Positions 1 to 8,793 of a DNA stretch of 64,000 nt are shown one piece after another. Each line of letters starts with the position of its first letter. Position 1 is the first letter of the stretch. Origin of the DNA: Variovorax beijingensis (GTDB lineage: Bacteria; Pseudomonadota; Gammaproteobacteria; Burkholderiales; Burkholderiaceae_C); the NCBI RefSeq assembly GCF_007828835.1, contig NZ_VIVL01000001.1, positions 1,108,001-1,172,000 of the forward strand, in the 5' to 3' direction. The translations under genes were made by a program, and so were the position numbers. The notes under the pieces were generated by a model, which saw only the letters and a program-made list of their open reading frames with translations, searched no databases and was not told the origin of the DNA.

Positions 1-16
1 TCTGCCGAAGAGGGTC

Positions 17-1444
17 TCAGCCGAGGATTTCTTCGTGGAAAAGCTTCCACTCGCTGCCTTGGCGCAGCCAGTACTGGCGCCGGGTGCGCCCGCTTTTCTC
101 GCCTTCGAAGACTTCGCCGAAGGTGGCGACCATGGTGTCGTCGCCGTCGCGCCAATGCAGGAAAGACATGTCCTTGAACTGCACGCGTTTGCCCTGGGCG
201 TATTCCACTTCGTCGTGGAGCACCGAAAAGCCGTCGGTGTTTTTCTTGTTGCTGCTGTTGCGCTGGAAATCGGGCAAATAGAATTTCTTCAATTGCGCTT
301 CATTGCCATTGGCCCTGGCATCTTTCCAGGCCGAAATTGCGCTGGTGAAGGTCTGGGCTTCCTTTTCGGCCTGCGGGCGCGGAATCCACTGCAGGCTGGG
401 CGCGGTGACGACGGGGGTGGCGCCGATCTGCACCTTGCGCAGCAGCTGCTTCAGGTCGGGGTTGGCCATGACGACGCAGCCGTCGCTGGCCAGCGGCGCG
501 CGCGAGAACTGCTGGGGCGGGGTGCCGTGCAGCCAGATGCCGCTGCCGGTCTTGCCGCGCCGCACGTCGTAGGGGTTGGGGTAGTTGATGGGCAGCGCGC
601 CGGCGCCGTAGAAGTCGCGCAGCGACTTCGGGTCGAGGCTGCTGGTGACGTAGTACACGCCCAGCGGCGTGCGCGCATCGCCCTCGGTGGCCTTGCCGAT
701 GCCCGACTTGCCGACCGAAACGTAGTAGTCGGCCACCAGCTGCAGCCCCTTGTCGGAGTTCTCGAGCAGGTAGAGCCGCGAGCGCGAGGCGTCGACCGCA
801 ATGGCATAGCGGCTGCGCGTGGACAGCGCCAGGAACTGCGAAGGCACGGTGCCGGCCGGCGGCCTGTCGCGCAGAGCCTGCAGGCGGCGGCGGGATTCCT
901 CGCGCAGGTCGGCCATGGCGGGGTCGCTGCGCAGCCGCGCGATGCCGGTGGCGTCGGAAAAGGCGTGCGCGGGCGGCACCTGCGTGGCGAGCAGGTCGGC
1001 ATAGACGAGCTGCGCGAGCTGGAAGTTGGGATAGTCGCGCACCAGGTCGCGGGCCTTGGCCAGCGCGGGACGCGGCTGGCCGCGCCCGAACAGTTCGTAG
1101 ACCGCGATCAGGCGGGCTTCGGCGCTGCTGGCCTGCTGAAGGGCTGCGGGGGAAGATGCGGCTGCCGTCTTGCTGCGCGGGGCGCCCTTGGCTGCCGCAG
1201 CGGTTCTTGCGTCTGCGGCGGAAGCCTTTTTTGCCGTCCTGGTCTTGGCTTCCCGGGCGGCTGGACGGCCGGCCGAAGCCTTGGCCTTGGCGCCGCTGGT
1301 CTTGGCGTTCGCGGACTTGGTCGATGCGGCCGCGCCGTGTGTTGCCAACAGCAGGGCCGATGCCGCCATGAGCGCGGCAAGCATGTTCGCGCCACGCCGC
1401 AGCGCGGGGTTCCGAAGCCGGCTGCGCCGGACGATGTCTGCCAC
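17..1444 (-). CDS. L,D-transpeptidase (YkuD) with C-terminal NTF2-like domain
   Basis: Secreted or periplasmic peptidoglycan cross-linking enzyme of the YkuD family, about 475 aa. A basic N-terminus and a hydrophobic core (LMAASALLLATHGAAA) form a signal peptide, followed by a Lys/Ala-rich low-complexity stretch to about residue 105. The YkuD domain covers about 213-348, with His306 in WLHGTP and the nucleophile Cys323 in SDGCVV, matching the family HG...S(D/H)GC signature. An NTF2-like domain (about 365-475) follows; in this enzyme family it may tune substrate binding (inference). I chose the GTG at 1444 because it overlaps the stop codon of the upstream TPR gene (TAGTG), which suggests translational coupling; ATG 1384 is the alternative but removes the basic n-region. 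Confidence 0.85.
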   Translation of the reverse strand: MADIVRRSRLRNPALRRGANMLAALMAASALLLATHGAAASTKSANAKTSGAKAKASAGRPAAREAKTRTAKKASAADARTAAAAKGAPRSKTAAASSPAALQQASSAEARLIAVYELFGRGQPRPALAKARDLVRDYPNFQLAQLVYADLLATQVPPAHAFSDATGIARLRSDPAMADLREESRRRLQALRDRPPAGTVPSQFLALSTRSRYAIAVDASRSRLYLLENSDKGLQLVADYYVSVGKSGIGKATEGDARTPLGVYYVTSSLDPKSLRDFYGAGALPINYPNPYDVRRGKTGSGIWLHGTPPQQFSRAPLASDGCVVMANPDLKQLLRKVQIGATPVVTAPSLQWIPRPQAEKEAQTFTSAISAWKDARANGNEAQLKKFYLPDFQRNSSNKKNTDGFSVLHDEVEYAQGKRVQFKDMSFLHWRDGDDTMVATFGEVFEGEKSGRTRRQYWLRQGSEWKLFHEEILG

Positions 1445-2628
1445 TAGCCGCCGACGCTTTCCTTGCGAATGTGCCACTGGTTGCCGGCGCGCTGCAGTTC
1501 GAGCGTCTTGCGGCTCGAGATGTTGAGGTTGTCGGCGCGGTAGATCTGGCGGAACTTGGCGGTCGCGGCTTGTCCGTTGACGCTGATCACGAGGTTCTCG
1601 ATGTTCACGCTGATGCTCGACTTGCCGACGATGCGCGCGCGGCGTTCTTCTTCCCAGCTCTTGCGGCTTTGTCCGCCGCCGGGGTTGAAGTCGGCGCCGT
1701 AGGAGGCAAGGTAGCGGTCCATGTCCTGGCCGGCCCATGCGGCAGCCCATCCGCGCACGGCCGATTCGACTTCGGCGGTGGAGGTGGAAGAGGGCGCGGC
1801 GGCCGGTGCTGGCGCGGGCGCCGCGGGCACCGGAGCAGCCTCGGGTGCCTTGGCCACCACCGTGGGGGGCGGTGGCGGTGCTGCAGGCGCTGGTGTGGCT
1901 GCGGGAGCCGCTGCTGCCTTGACGGGTGCCGGTGCAGGCGTGGGCGCGGGCGCCGGAGCGGCAGGCGCCTTCGCGACGGGAGCGGGCGCCGGAGCAGGTG
2001 CCGCAGCCTTCGCAGCCGGCGCCGCGCGGGACGTGGCATCGGGCGCTGCCGCCGCGACAACGGCGGAGGGCTTGCCGCCGGCCGGCGCGGGCGTGAACAG
2101 GGTGCGGATCACCGCGAGCTTGGGCTGCACCGCGGTGTTGTTCTGGTCGAGCTGCAGCGCCTTGCTGTAGGCCTGGCTGGCCAGCCGCGCATACACGTCG
2201 CCGAGGTTCTCTTGCGCGGTGGCATAGCTCGGGTTGGTGCGGATGGCGCTCTCGAGCGCGCTGCGCGCCTTGTCGAACTGGTTCTGGCTCGCGTAGATGA
2301 CGGCGAGGTTGTTGTAGGGCTCGGGCAGTTCAGGGGCGTCCTGCGTGAGCTGGGTGAAGGCGGCAATGGCCTCGGCGCGCTTGCCGGTGTCGAGCTGGAT
2401 CACGCCCTTGAGGAAGCGCATCTGCGGGTCCTTGGGCTTGTCCTTCAGGAAGGCATCGGCGCGGGTCATGGCCTCGTCGAGCTTGCCGGCCTGCATGAGC
2501 CGGTCGACTTCATCATGCTCAATCGCGGCGAGCACCGGCAACGCCATGCCACAGGCGGCGGCCAGGAGCAGGGCACGCACGGTGGGTGAAAAGCTGAAGC
2601 GCGTGCGCGGCAGGGGGCTCTTTGGCAT
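1444..2628 (-). CDS. TPR protein with C-terminal NTF2-like domain
   Basis: About 394 aa, exported (signal peptide PTVRALLLAAACGMALPVLA). TPR-type helical repeats occupy about residues 30-180 (for example ELPEPYNNLAVIYA and PSYATAQENLGDVYA). A long Pro/Ala low-complexity linker (about 185-285) leads to a C-terminal NTF2-like domain ending near WHIRKESVGG. It overlaps the downstream L,D-transpeptidase by one base and carries the same kind of C-terminal domain, so the two probably act together in the periplasm, perhaps with the TPR protein as scaffold (inference). Start ATG 2628 places the signal peptide correctly; an earlier in-frame ATG at 2700 would add an unlikely leader. Confidence 0.75.
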   Translation of the reverse strand: MPKSPLPRTRFSFSPTVRALLLAAACGMALPVLAAIEHDEVDRLMQAGKLDEAMTRADAFLKDKPKDPQMRFLKGVIQLDTGKRAEAIAAFTQLTQDAPELPEPYNNLAVIYASQNQFDKARSALESAIRTNPSYATAQENLGDVYARLASQAYSKALQLDQNNTAVQPKLAVIRTLFTPAPAGGKPSAVVAAAAPDATSRAAPAAKAAAPAPAPAPVAKAPAAPAPAPTPAPAPVKAAAAPAATPAPAAPPPPPTVVAKAPEAAPVPAAPAPAPAAAPSSTSTAEVESAVRGWAAAWAGQDMDRYLASYGADFNPGGGQSRKSWEEERRARIVGKSSISVNIENLVISVNGQAATAKFRQIYRADNLNISSRKTLELQRAGNQWHIRKESVGG

Positions 2629-2989
2629 TGCGGACGAGACCTGGTAGGGGGAAGGAATGATGCGGCAGGGATTGTAAGTGGGGGAGTAACCTTCGGACAC
2701 AGTGCGGGCACCCGAATTGACCGCTTCAAACCTGTGTGGCCGAGGGGTGCGTTACGTAACAGGCGCTGTGGCAAATGCGTAACGCGAGGCCTCAAAAACG
2801 GCCGTTCCAGCCGCACCTTCCAAGCCTCTGAAAAGCAGGTCCGGAGCCGGTTCGCCAATGAAGATCGAAGTGCCTGCATGCATCGAAATGCCGGGCGCCA
2901 CACGGCCTCCCCGGCCGGGCATCGTTCATGCAATGTTCAGGCCAAAGATCAATCTCGGCACGCCTTGTGCGGCCGAAAGGAAAGTGCGC
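2629..2989. promoter_or_regulatory. Divergent intergenic region with GTTAC palindrome
   Basis: 361 bp between the start codons of the TPR gene and the LuxR-type regulator, with no supported gene. It carries a perfect 10-bp palindrome GTTACGTAAC at 2751-2760 and a second half-like copy (GCGTAACGC) about 20 bp further on, candidates for a regulator site. On the minus strand, TACAAT at 2671-2676 (read in reverse) could be a -10 element for the TPR gene, but no good -35 box is seen. Confidence 0.35.
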
Positions 2990-3703
2990 GTGGCCAATCA
3001 GATATCCGCCGGCAGCCCTGGTGCCGGCATGCGCGGTGGCACCCTCATCGTCGAGGGCAGCCCGAGCGTGTCCGAGCGCATGCGGCGCATTCTTGCCATG
3101 GCAGCGCCCGGCCTGCAGCTGGCGGCCGCTTCGACGCAGGCCGAGGCCCGCTTCATGCTGGCCGCGCAGGCCTTCAGCGTCGTTCTCGTGGGCATGGACG
3201 GGCCGGAGGGCGATGGCGCGGCATTGATCCGCCACGTGCGCATTGCCCATCCGCACATCGACGCCATCGCCATGTCGGAAACCGACGATGACGGCCTGGT
3301 GGGCGCCGCCATTGCCGCGGGTGCCGTGGGCTACGTGCTGACCGAGGCCGACGATGCCGAACTCGCGTTCCTGCTGCGCTCCATCGAACGCGGCGGCGCG
3401 CCGGTGGATTCGCGCATTGCGCGCCGCATCCTCGGCCTGTTCGCGGCCTCCGCCCAGCCGAAGCCGATCGCCATCCAGCCCATGCCCGCGGGCCCGGCAG
3501 AGGGCAAACCGCTGCTGTCGCCGCGCGAGCTGAAAGTGCTGCGCCTCATTGCCCAGGGCTGGAGCAACCAGCAGATCGCCGAGGCGGTGTCGCTTTCGGT
3601 CAACACCATCGAGTTTCACGCGAAGAACATCTACCGCAAGCTGTCCGTCAAGTCGCGGACCCAGGCGGTGCACCAGGCCACGCAGCAGGGCCTCTTCAAC
3701 TGA
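2990..3703 (+). CDS. LuxR-type regulator with degenerate receiver domain
   Basis: About 237 aa. The N-terminal domain (about 17-135) aligns by eye with receiver domains, but the phospho-acceptor position of the usual VLVDLGLPDGDG motif reads VLVGMDGPEGDG, with Gly68 where Asp is expected. The acidic pair is VEG, and the switch Lys is Thr (YVLTEADD). The C-terminal LuxR HTH (about 168-235) is canonical, with SPRELKVLRLIAQG and NTIEFHAKNIYRKL. No kinase is adjacent. It is therefore probably an atypical regulator that works without phosphorylation, or binds a ligand (inference). The GTG start follows an AAAGGA motif; an ATG at 2858 in the same frame lacks such support. Confidence 0.75.
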   Translation: MANQISAGSPGAGMRGGTLIVEGSPSVSERMRRILAMAAPGLQLAAASTQAEARFMLAAQAFSVVLVGMDGPEGDGAALIRHVRIAHPHIDAIAMSETDDDGLVGAAIAAGAVGYVLTEADDAELAFLLRSIERGGAPVDSRIARRILGLFAASAQPKPIAIQPMPAGPAEGKPLLSPRELKVLRLIAQGWSNQQIAEAVSLSVNTIEFHAKNIYRKLSVKSRTQAVHQATQQGLFN

Positions 3704-3851
3704 CACGGCGCGGATCGAGGCGCGGAGGCTGGCGCGCGGGCGTGCCTGCAACAGGGTCAACGGTTGCGCAATGCAGCACGATCCTGTAACGTTCTGTAAG
3801 TGCGACGTCAGCAACGTTGCCGGACTCTCTCCCACTCTTTCTGGAGCCATC

Positions 3852-4868
3852 TTGAAGATCACCAAACGCCGCTTGCTCGAAAGCGGCGCAGCAGCAGTTG
3901 CCGCATCGCTTTTTGCACCCGGTTCGTGGGCCCAGCGCGCCGGCACCGCCGCTGCCGGCGGCGACGCCGCCTGGCCGACCAAGCCTGTTCGCATCCTCGT
4001 GGGATTTCCCGCCGGCGCATCGCCCGACCTGGCGGCGCGCGCCATTGCCGAGCCGCTGTCGAAGATCCTGCGCCAGCCGGTCACGGTCGAGAACAAGCCC
4101 GGCGCCAGCGGCAATCTGGTGGCCGACCAGGTGGCCAAGGCGACCGACGACCACACCATCGGAGCGCTGATCAACGGCAATCTCACCATTGCCAGGCTGC
4201 TCAATCCCAAGCTGAGCTTCGACCCCGAGAAAGACTTTGCGCCGGTCGGCATGATCGGCACCGCGCCGCTGGTGCTGGCGGTGTCGGGCAACGCCCCGGG
4301 CAAGACCTCGGCCGAACAGCTGCTGTGGGTGCGCAACCTCGGCAGCGGCGGCAAGTACGGCACGCCGGGCGTGGGCACGGTGGGCCACCTGGGCATGGAA
4401 CTCATCAAGAGCCGCGCCGCCATCACCGCGCAGCACAAGCCCTATACGGGCAACCCGCAGGTCATTGCGGGCCTGCTGGCGGGCGAGATCCAGCTGGCCC
4501 TGCTGCCGCCCGGGCTGGCCCTGCCGCACGTCAAGTCGGGAAAGATCAAGGCCATTGGCGTGACCTCGCCCGAGCGCAGCCCGCTGGCGGGCGAGCTGCC
4601 CACCATCCGCGACGCCGACGTGCGCGGCGCCGACCTGGAAATCTGGACCGCGCTGGCCGCGCCCGCGGGCATGAAGCCCGCGGCCATCGCCAGGCTCAAT
4701 GCCGCGCTGGTCGAAGTCATCAGCTCGGCCGACGTGAGCCAGGCGCTGCTGAAGACCGGCTGGCAGGCCCAGCCCGGCTCGCCCGACGCGCTGGCCAAGC
4801 GCATGCGCGCCGACACCACGCGCCTGGGCGGCGTGATCATCATGAAGGGCATCCAGTCGGAGGGCTGA
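3852..4868 (+). CDS. Tripartite tricarboxylate transporter TctC/Bug binding protein
   Basis: About 338 aa periplasmic solute-binding protein of the Bug family, which captures carboxylates for TctAB-type transporters; many members are orphans without TctA or TctB, as here. The N-terminus has a twin-arginine-like signal (TKRRLLESGAAAVAA). Family hallmarks follow: WPTKPVRILVGFPAGASPD, VENKPGASGN and PYTGNPQVIAGLLAGEIQ. The start is a TTG at 3852 with TGGAG five bases upstream; no ATG gives the signal peptide. It lies 148 bp downstream of the LuxR-type regulator on the same strand, which may control it. The ligand cannot be told from sequence. Confidence 0.8.
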   Translation: MKITKRRLLESGAAAVAASLFAPGSWAQRAGTAAAGGDAAWPTKPVRILVGFPAGASPDLAARAIAEPLSKILRQPVTVENKPGASGNLVADQVAKATDDHTIGALINGNLTIARLLNPKLSFDPEKDFAPVGMIGTAPLVLAVSGNAPGKTSAEQLLWVRNLGSGGKYGTPGVGTVGHLGMELIKSRAAITAQHKPYTGNPQVIAGLLAGEIQLALLPPGLALPHVKSGKIKAIGVTSPERSPLAGELPTIRDADVRGADLEIWTALAAPAGMKPAAIARLNAALVEVISSADVSQALLKTGWQAQPGSPDALAKRMRADTTRLGGVIIMKGIQSEG

Positions 4869-4898
4869 TGCCCTCCGGGGCCCGCACCGGGGGCGTCG

Positions 4899-6371
4899 TC
4901 AGGTCTTCGGCGTGCCGCGCTTGAACAGCGGCTGTTCGAAGCGGATCGTGATGATCTCGGTGTCGTCCGGCTTGCCGGGCACGCGGCCGTCCTCGCTCGG
5001 GAAGTTGGTGTCGATGGCGACGGCGAGCGTGTAGTCGTCCACCACCTCGACGCTCTCGACGGAGTCGAAGGGCATGCTGAACTTGCCGTTCGCGACGTTG
5101 GCCAGCGGACCGCCGATGTCGGCGGGGTCGGAGATGTTCAGCAGGTCGACCAGCAGCGTCTTCTTGAGCGCGCCGTCGGCGTCCTTCACGTCCAGGTCCA
5201 CCATGTAGAGGCGCTTGACCACGGCTTTCGAGCCGTAGAGGCTGTCGCGCTCGATCAGCACGAACCTGTTGCCGCCGATGTTGGTCATGTCGCCGATGAC
5301 GATCTGGTTGTCCTTGGCAGGCCCGTCCTTCCTGTAGACCGGGTTCTTGCCGGTGTAGAGCATCGAGGCGGGATCGAACTCGAAGAAGTTCAGGTAGCGC
5401 TCGTCATCGGCCACCGGGCGCAGCGAGGCCAGCGAAGGCGCTGCCTCGGGCACCGCGTAGAGGCGGGTCTTGTCGCCGTTGAAGGCCAGGCTCTCGAAGC
5501 CGCGGCTCGAAAGCGAAGTCGCGGTGGCGCCTTCGTTCATCACCAGCGGGTTGGACGGACTGCGCAGGAAGGGATGCGGCACCGGGTCGCCCATCAGCGT
5601 GCCATCCTTGTCGAAGTGCAGGATGTAGGGGCCGAACTCCTCGCCCACGAAGTAGGTGCCGTCGTTCGCGCGGGCGATCGACTCGACGTCGAGATCGAAG
5701 CCCGTCAGCAGGCGCCCGCTGACGATGCGCGAGTCCACCGGCTTGCCGCTGTCGACGAGGTTGTTGCCCGAGACCGTCTGGTAGTTGGCGAAGTCGGCGG
5801 TGATCTTCAGGTCCACGCCCTTGCCGTCCTTCAGGAAGCCCTTGGCGTCGTTGAAGGCGATGTGGCTGTTGGCCTTCACGGTGCCGGGAACGGTCGTGCC
5901 GTTGGCCACCGTGCGGAAGTCAATGCTGACGTTGTAGAAGCCGACCACGAAGTCGCCGGAGTTGCTCTTGCTGCCGTAGCCGTTGTCGGGCATGGCGGTC
6001 CAGTTGCCGTCGTCGTTCTTCAGCAGCGCCGAGAAGCCGGGCAGCGGCTGGCCGTCGACGAAGGGCGGCGTCACGCCGAGCGCGCTGGTGATGAACTGGC
6101 CGGTGGTCGGGCCGGGCCGGCGGAAGCTGTCGGGCAGCGAGGCCCAGCCGGTGAGCTTGTGCGGCAGGCCGGCGCTGGGGTCCTGCGGTGGAGGCGCAGG
6201 CGCAGGCGAAGGCGCCGGTGCAGGGGCCGGCGAAGGAGCGGGCGTGCCCGCCACGGGCGGAAAGACGATGCCGTTGTTGCCACCGCCGCCGCACGCGGCG
6301 AGGACTGCGGATGCAATGGCGGCGATCGCCAGATGGCGCGGCAAGGCGGACGAGATGAAGCGACTGGACAT
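4899..6371 (-). CDS. Esterase-like phytase-family lipoprotein
   Basis: About 490 aa. A lipoprotein signal ends in the lipobox LAAC followed by GGGG, then a Pro/Ala linker (about 40-65). The body matches the family annotated as esterase-like activity of phytase (PF13449), with motifs such as PDNGYGSKSNSGDF, IARANDGTYFVGEEFGPY and FEPLAFN-like FESLAFNGDKTRLY, typical of a secreted beta-propeller phosphoesterase. The substrate is unknown. The start at 6371 is backed by a strong CGGAGGG ribosome site; it is 94 bp from the IclR gene and both run on the minus strand, so co-transcription is possible. Confidence 0.75.
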   Translation of the reverse strand: MSSRFISSALPRHLAIAAIASAVLAACGGGGNNGIVFPPVAGTPAPSPAPAPAPSPAPAPPPQDPSAGLPHKLTGWASLPDSFRRPGPTTGQFITSALGVTPPFVDGQPLPGFSALLKNDDGNWTAMPDNGYGSKSNSGDFVVGFYNVSIDFRTVANGTTVPGTVKANSHIAFNDAKGFLKDGKGVDLKITADFANYQTVSGNNLVDSGKPVDSRIVSGRLLTGFDLDVESIARANDGTYFVGEEFGPYILHFDKDGTLMGDPVPHPFLRSPSNPLVMNEGATATSLSSRGFESLAFNGDKTRLYAVPEAAPSLASLRPVADDERYLNFFEFDPASMLYTGKNPVYRKDGPAKDNQIVIGDMTNIGGNRFVLIERDSLYGSKAVVKRLYMVDLDVKDADGALKKTLLVDLLNISDPADIGGPLANVANGKFSMPFDSVESVEVVDDYTLAVAIDTNFPSEDGRVPGKPDDTEIITIRFEQPLFKRGTPKT

Positions 6372-6465
6372 GATTGACCCTCCGGTTTTGTTGTGAGGGT
6401 GCAATCTAGAAAGCCGGTGTGACCTGGCCGTGAATGTCCTTTCGCTCAGGGCGAATCGGGGGCGC

Positions 6466-7251
6466 TCAGAGCAACCGCGAGATCCGGTCCGCCGCTTCGC
6501 GCAGTGCGGGCAGCATGGTTTCCTGCATCACCTTGGCGCTGGTGCGGTTGGCCTGCCCGCTGATGTTGAGCGCGGCCACCATGCGGCCCTGGCGGTTGAC
6601 GATGGGCGCAGCCACCGAGATCAGGCCTTCTTCCAGCTCCTGATTGACCAGGCACCACTGCTGCCTGCGCGCCTGCGCCACCTTGGCCATGAGGGCATCC
6701 ACGTCGGTCACCGTGTGCTTGGTGAGCGCTTGGCGGTCGGAGGCCTCGAGCCGCGCGCGCACCTCGTCGTCGCCCAGGTCGGCCAGCAGCAGCCGGCCCA
6801 GCGAGGTGCAGTAGGCCGGCAGGCGCGAGCCCACGCCCAGGCTGATGTGCATGATCTTCTTGGTGGGCACGCGCATCACGTAGACGATGTCGGTGGCGTC
6901 CAGCACCGCGGCCGAACAGGACTCCTGCACCTGCTGCACCAGCGCTTCCATCACCGGTTCGGCGCGGTTCCAGATCGGCATCGAGGAAAGATACGCAAAG
7001 CCCAGGTCGAGGATGCGCGGCGTGAGCGTGAAGAGCTTGCCGTCGCTCACCACGTAGCCCAGCGTCTGCAGCGTGAGCAGGATGCGCCGCGCGCCGGCCC
7101 GCGTGAGCCCGCTGGCGGCCGCCACCTCGCTGAGCGTCTGGCGCGGCGCGCTTTCGCTGAACGAGCGGATCACCTGCAGGCCTCGCGCGAACGACTGCAC
7201 GTAGCTGTCCCCGGGGGCGGGCGTCTCTGTTTGCGGGGTATGGGTTGCCAT
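6466..7251 (-). CDS. pcaR: IclR-family regulator, PcaR/PobR type
   Basis: About 261 aa. The N-terminal winged HTH (about 18-80; SFARGLQVIRSFSE, LSEVAAASGLTRAGARRIL) and C-terminal IclR effector domain (about 95-255; GVGSRLPAYCTSLGRLLLA, LEEGLISVAAPI) match the PcaR/PcaU/PcaQ-like IclR branch that responds to beta-ketoadipate or protocatechuate. It is divergent from pcaIJF, separated by 158 bp that hold a repeated 12-bp motif, so it most likely activates that operon and represses itself, as PcaR and PcaU do. Assignment as PcaR rests on both sequence and context. Confidence 0.85.
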   Translation of the reverse strand: MATHTPQTETPAPGDSYVQSFARGLQVIRSFSESAPRQTLSEVAAASGLTRAGARRILLTLQTLGYVVSDGKLFTLTPRILDLGFAYLSSMPIWNRAEPVMEALVQQVQESCSAAVLDATDIVYVMRVPTKKIMHISLGVGSRLPAYCTSLGRLLLADLGDDEVRARLEASDRQALTKHTVTDVDALMAKVAQARRQQWCLVNQELEEGLISVAAPIVNRQGRMVAALNISGQANRTSAKVMQETMLPALREAADRISRLL

Positions 7252-7278
7252 GTGGAACGATCCTCTTTAGAATTCATT

Positions 7279-7309
7279 ATACGAACAAATGTTCTTCATA
7301 CGAACAAAT
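7279..7309. promoter_or_regulatory. Candidate PcaR operator with direct repeats
   Basis: Two exact copies of ATACGAACAAAT lie at 7279-7290 and 7298-7309, 19 bp apart and on the same face of the helix within about two turns. The first overlaps a small inverted repeat (GAAC-N4-GTTC, 7283-7294). IclR regulators of the PcaU type are known to bind three about 10-bp repeats arranged as a palindrome plus direct repeat, so this is the likely site between pcaR and pcaI. Confidence 0.5.
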
Positions 7310-7409
7310 CGGCGATTCGCAGAATCAGCCGGTCGGGTCGGATGGTTCGGGCAGGTCGTTCGCACGGTTCGATTTCTCTTTCTTTCCCTCACTCCCGGAG
7401 ACAGGCTTC

Positions 7410-8111
7410 ATGATCAACAAGATCGCGCGCTCGGTCGCCGATGCCCTGGCAGGCATCCCAGACGGCGCCACGGTTCTCATCGGCGGTTTCGGCACCGCCG
7501 GCATTCCCGGCGAACTCATCGACGGCCTCGTCGAGCAGGGCGCCAAGGACCTCACCGTCGTCAACAACAACGCCGGCAACGGCGAAACCGGCCTGGCCGC
7601 GCTGCTCAAGGCCGGCCGCGTGCGCAAGATCATCTGCAGCTTTCCGCGCCAGGCCGACAGCCAGGTGTTCGACGGGCTCTACCGCAGCGGCAAGATCGAA
7701 CTCGAACTGGTGCCCCAGGGCAACCTGGCCGAGCGCATCCGCGCCGCGGGCGCGGGCATCGGTGCCTTCTTCTGCCCCACGGGCTACGGCACGCAGCTCG
7801 CGGGCAACCGCGAAACCCGCGAGATCGACGGCAAGCAGTACGTGCTCGAATACCCGATCCACGGCGACGTGGCGCTCATCAAGGCCGAGCGCGGCGACCG
7901 CTGGGGCAACCTGGTCTACCGCAAGGCCGCGCGCAACTTCGGCCCGGTGATGGCCATGGCCGCGAAGAAGACCATTGCCACCGTGCACGACATCGCCGAG
8001 CTCGGCACCCTCGACCCCGAAACCGTCGTGACCCCGGGCATCTTCGTGCACCAGGTGGTGCGCATCGAACGCGTGGCCACCCAGGCCGGCGGCTTCAAGA
8101 AGGCAGCATGA
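7410..8111 (+). CDS. pcaI: 3-oxoadipate CoA-transferase subunit A
   Basis: About 233 aa alpha subunit of the heteromeric CoA-transferase that moves CoA from succinyl-CoA to 3-oxoadipate in the beta-ketoadipate pathway (cytoplasm). It shows the SCOT-A signatures DGATVLIGGFGTAGIPGELI, the NNNAGNGE segment and the glycine-rich PTGYGTQLA. The length is normal for the family. ATG 7410 has CGGAG upstream. Its TGA overlaps the ATG of the beta subunit gene (ATGA at 8108-8111), consistent with 1:1 subunit synthesis. First gene of pcaI-pcaJ-pcaF-tctC, divergent from pcaR. Confidence 0.93.
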   Translation: MINKIARSVADALAGIPDGATVLIGGFGTAGIPGELIDGLVEQGAKDLTVVNNNAGNGETGLAALLKAGRVRKIICSFPRQADSQVFDGLYRSGKIELELVPQGNLAERIRAAGAGIGAFFCPTGYGTQLAGNRETREIDGKQYVLEYPIHGDVALIKAERGDRWGNLVYRKAARNFGPVMAMAAKKTIATVHDIAELGTLDPETVVTPGIFVHQVVRIERVATQAGGFKKAA

Positions 8112-8758
8112 CCATGACAACCTACCAACGTCGCACCAAGGACCAGCTCGCAGCCCGCGTGGCGCAGGACATCTTCGACGGCGCCGTCGTCAACCTGGGC
8201 ATCGGCCAGCCCACGCTGGTGGCCAACCACCTGCCCAAGGGCCGCGAGGTCATCCTGCAGAGCGAGAACGGCATTCTCGGCATGGGCCCTGCGCCTGAAG
8301 CCGGCCAGGAAGACTACGACCTCATCAACGCCGGCAAGCAGCCCGTGACGCTGCTGCCGGGCGGCTCGTTCTTCCACCATGCCGACAGCTTCGCGATGAT
8401 GCGCGGCGGCCACCTCGACATCTGCGTGCTCGGCGCGTTCCAGGTGTCGGCCACCGGCGACCTGGCCAACTGGCACACCGGCGAGAAGGACGCCATTCCC
8501 GCGGTCGGCGGCGCCATGGACCTGGCCATCGGCGCCAAGCAGACCTGGGTCATGATGGACCTGCTGACCAAGCAGGGCGCAAGCAAGCTGGTGAAGGAAT
8601 GCAGCTATCCGCTGACCGGCATCGCCTGCGTCAAGCGCGTGTACTCCGACCTGGCCACGCTCGAATGCACGCCCGAGGGCCTGAAGCTCGTCGACCTGGT
8701 CGGGGGCCTGAGCCGCGAGGAACTCGAGAAGCTGGTCGGCCTGCCGATCGCCGCCTGA
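8108..8758 (+). CDS. pcaJ: 3-oxoadipate CoA-transferase subunit B
   Basis: About 216 aa beta subunit partnering PcaI. The SENG motif at residues 52-55 carries the catalytic glutamate (Glu53) that forms the glutamyl-CoA thioester; the following GILGMGP and the GGAMDL segment are also typical. The start overlaps the pcaI stop by four bases. The product 3-oxoadipyl-CoA is the substrate of the next gene, pcaF. SCOT-type transferases for acetoacetate are close relatives, but the downstream beta-ketoadipyl thiolase and the PcaR-like regulator favour the pca role. Confidence 0.93.
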   Translation: MTMTTYQRRTKDQLAARVAQDIFDGAVVNLGIGQPTLVANHLPKGREVILQSENGILGMGPAPEAGQEDYDLINAGKQPVTLLPGGSFFHHADSFAMMRGGHLDICVLGAFQVSATGDLANWHTGEKDAIPAVGGAMDLAIGAKQTWVMMDLLTKQGASKLVKECSYPLTGIACVKRVYSDLATLECTPEGLKLVDLVGGLSREELEKLVGLPIAA

Positions 8759-8793
8759 TCCCATTCAACCCATCAGAGAGAGAGACAACTCAC

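Noticed and set aside
4869..4898. GC-rich inverted repeat between the TctC gene and the esterase gene
   Set aside because: Short imperfect stem without U-run; cannot be told from chance in this composition.
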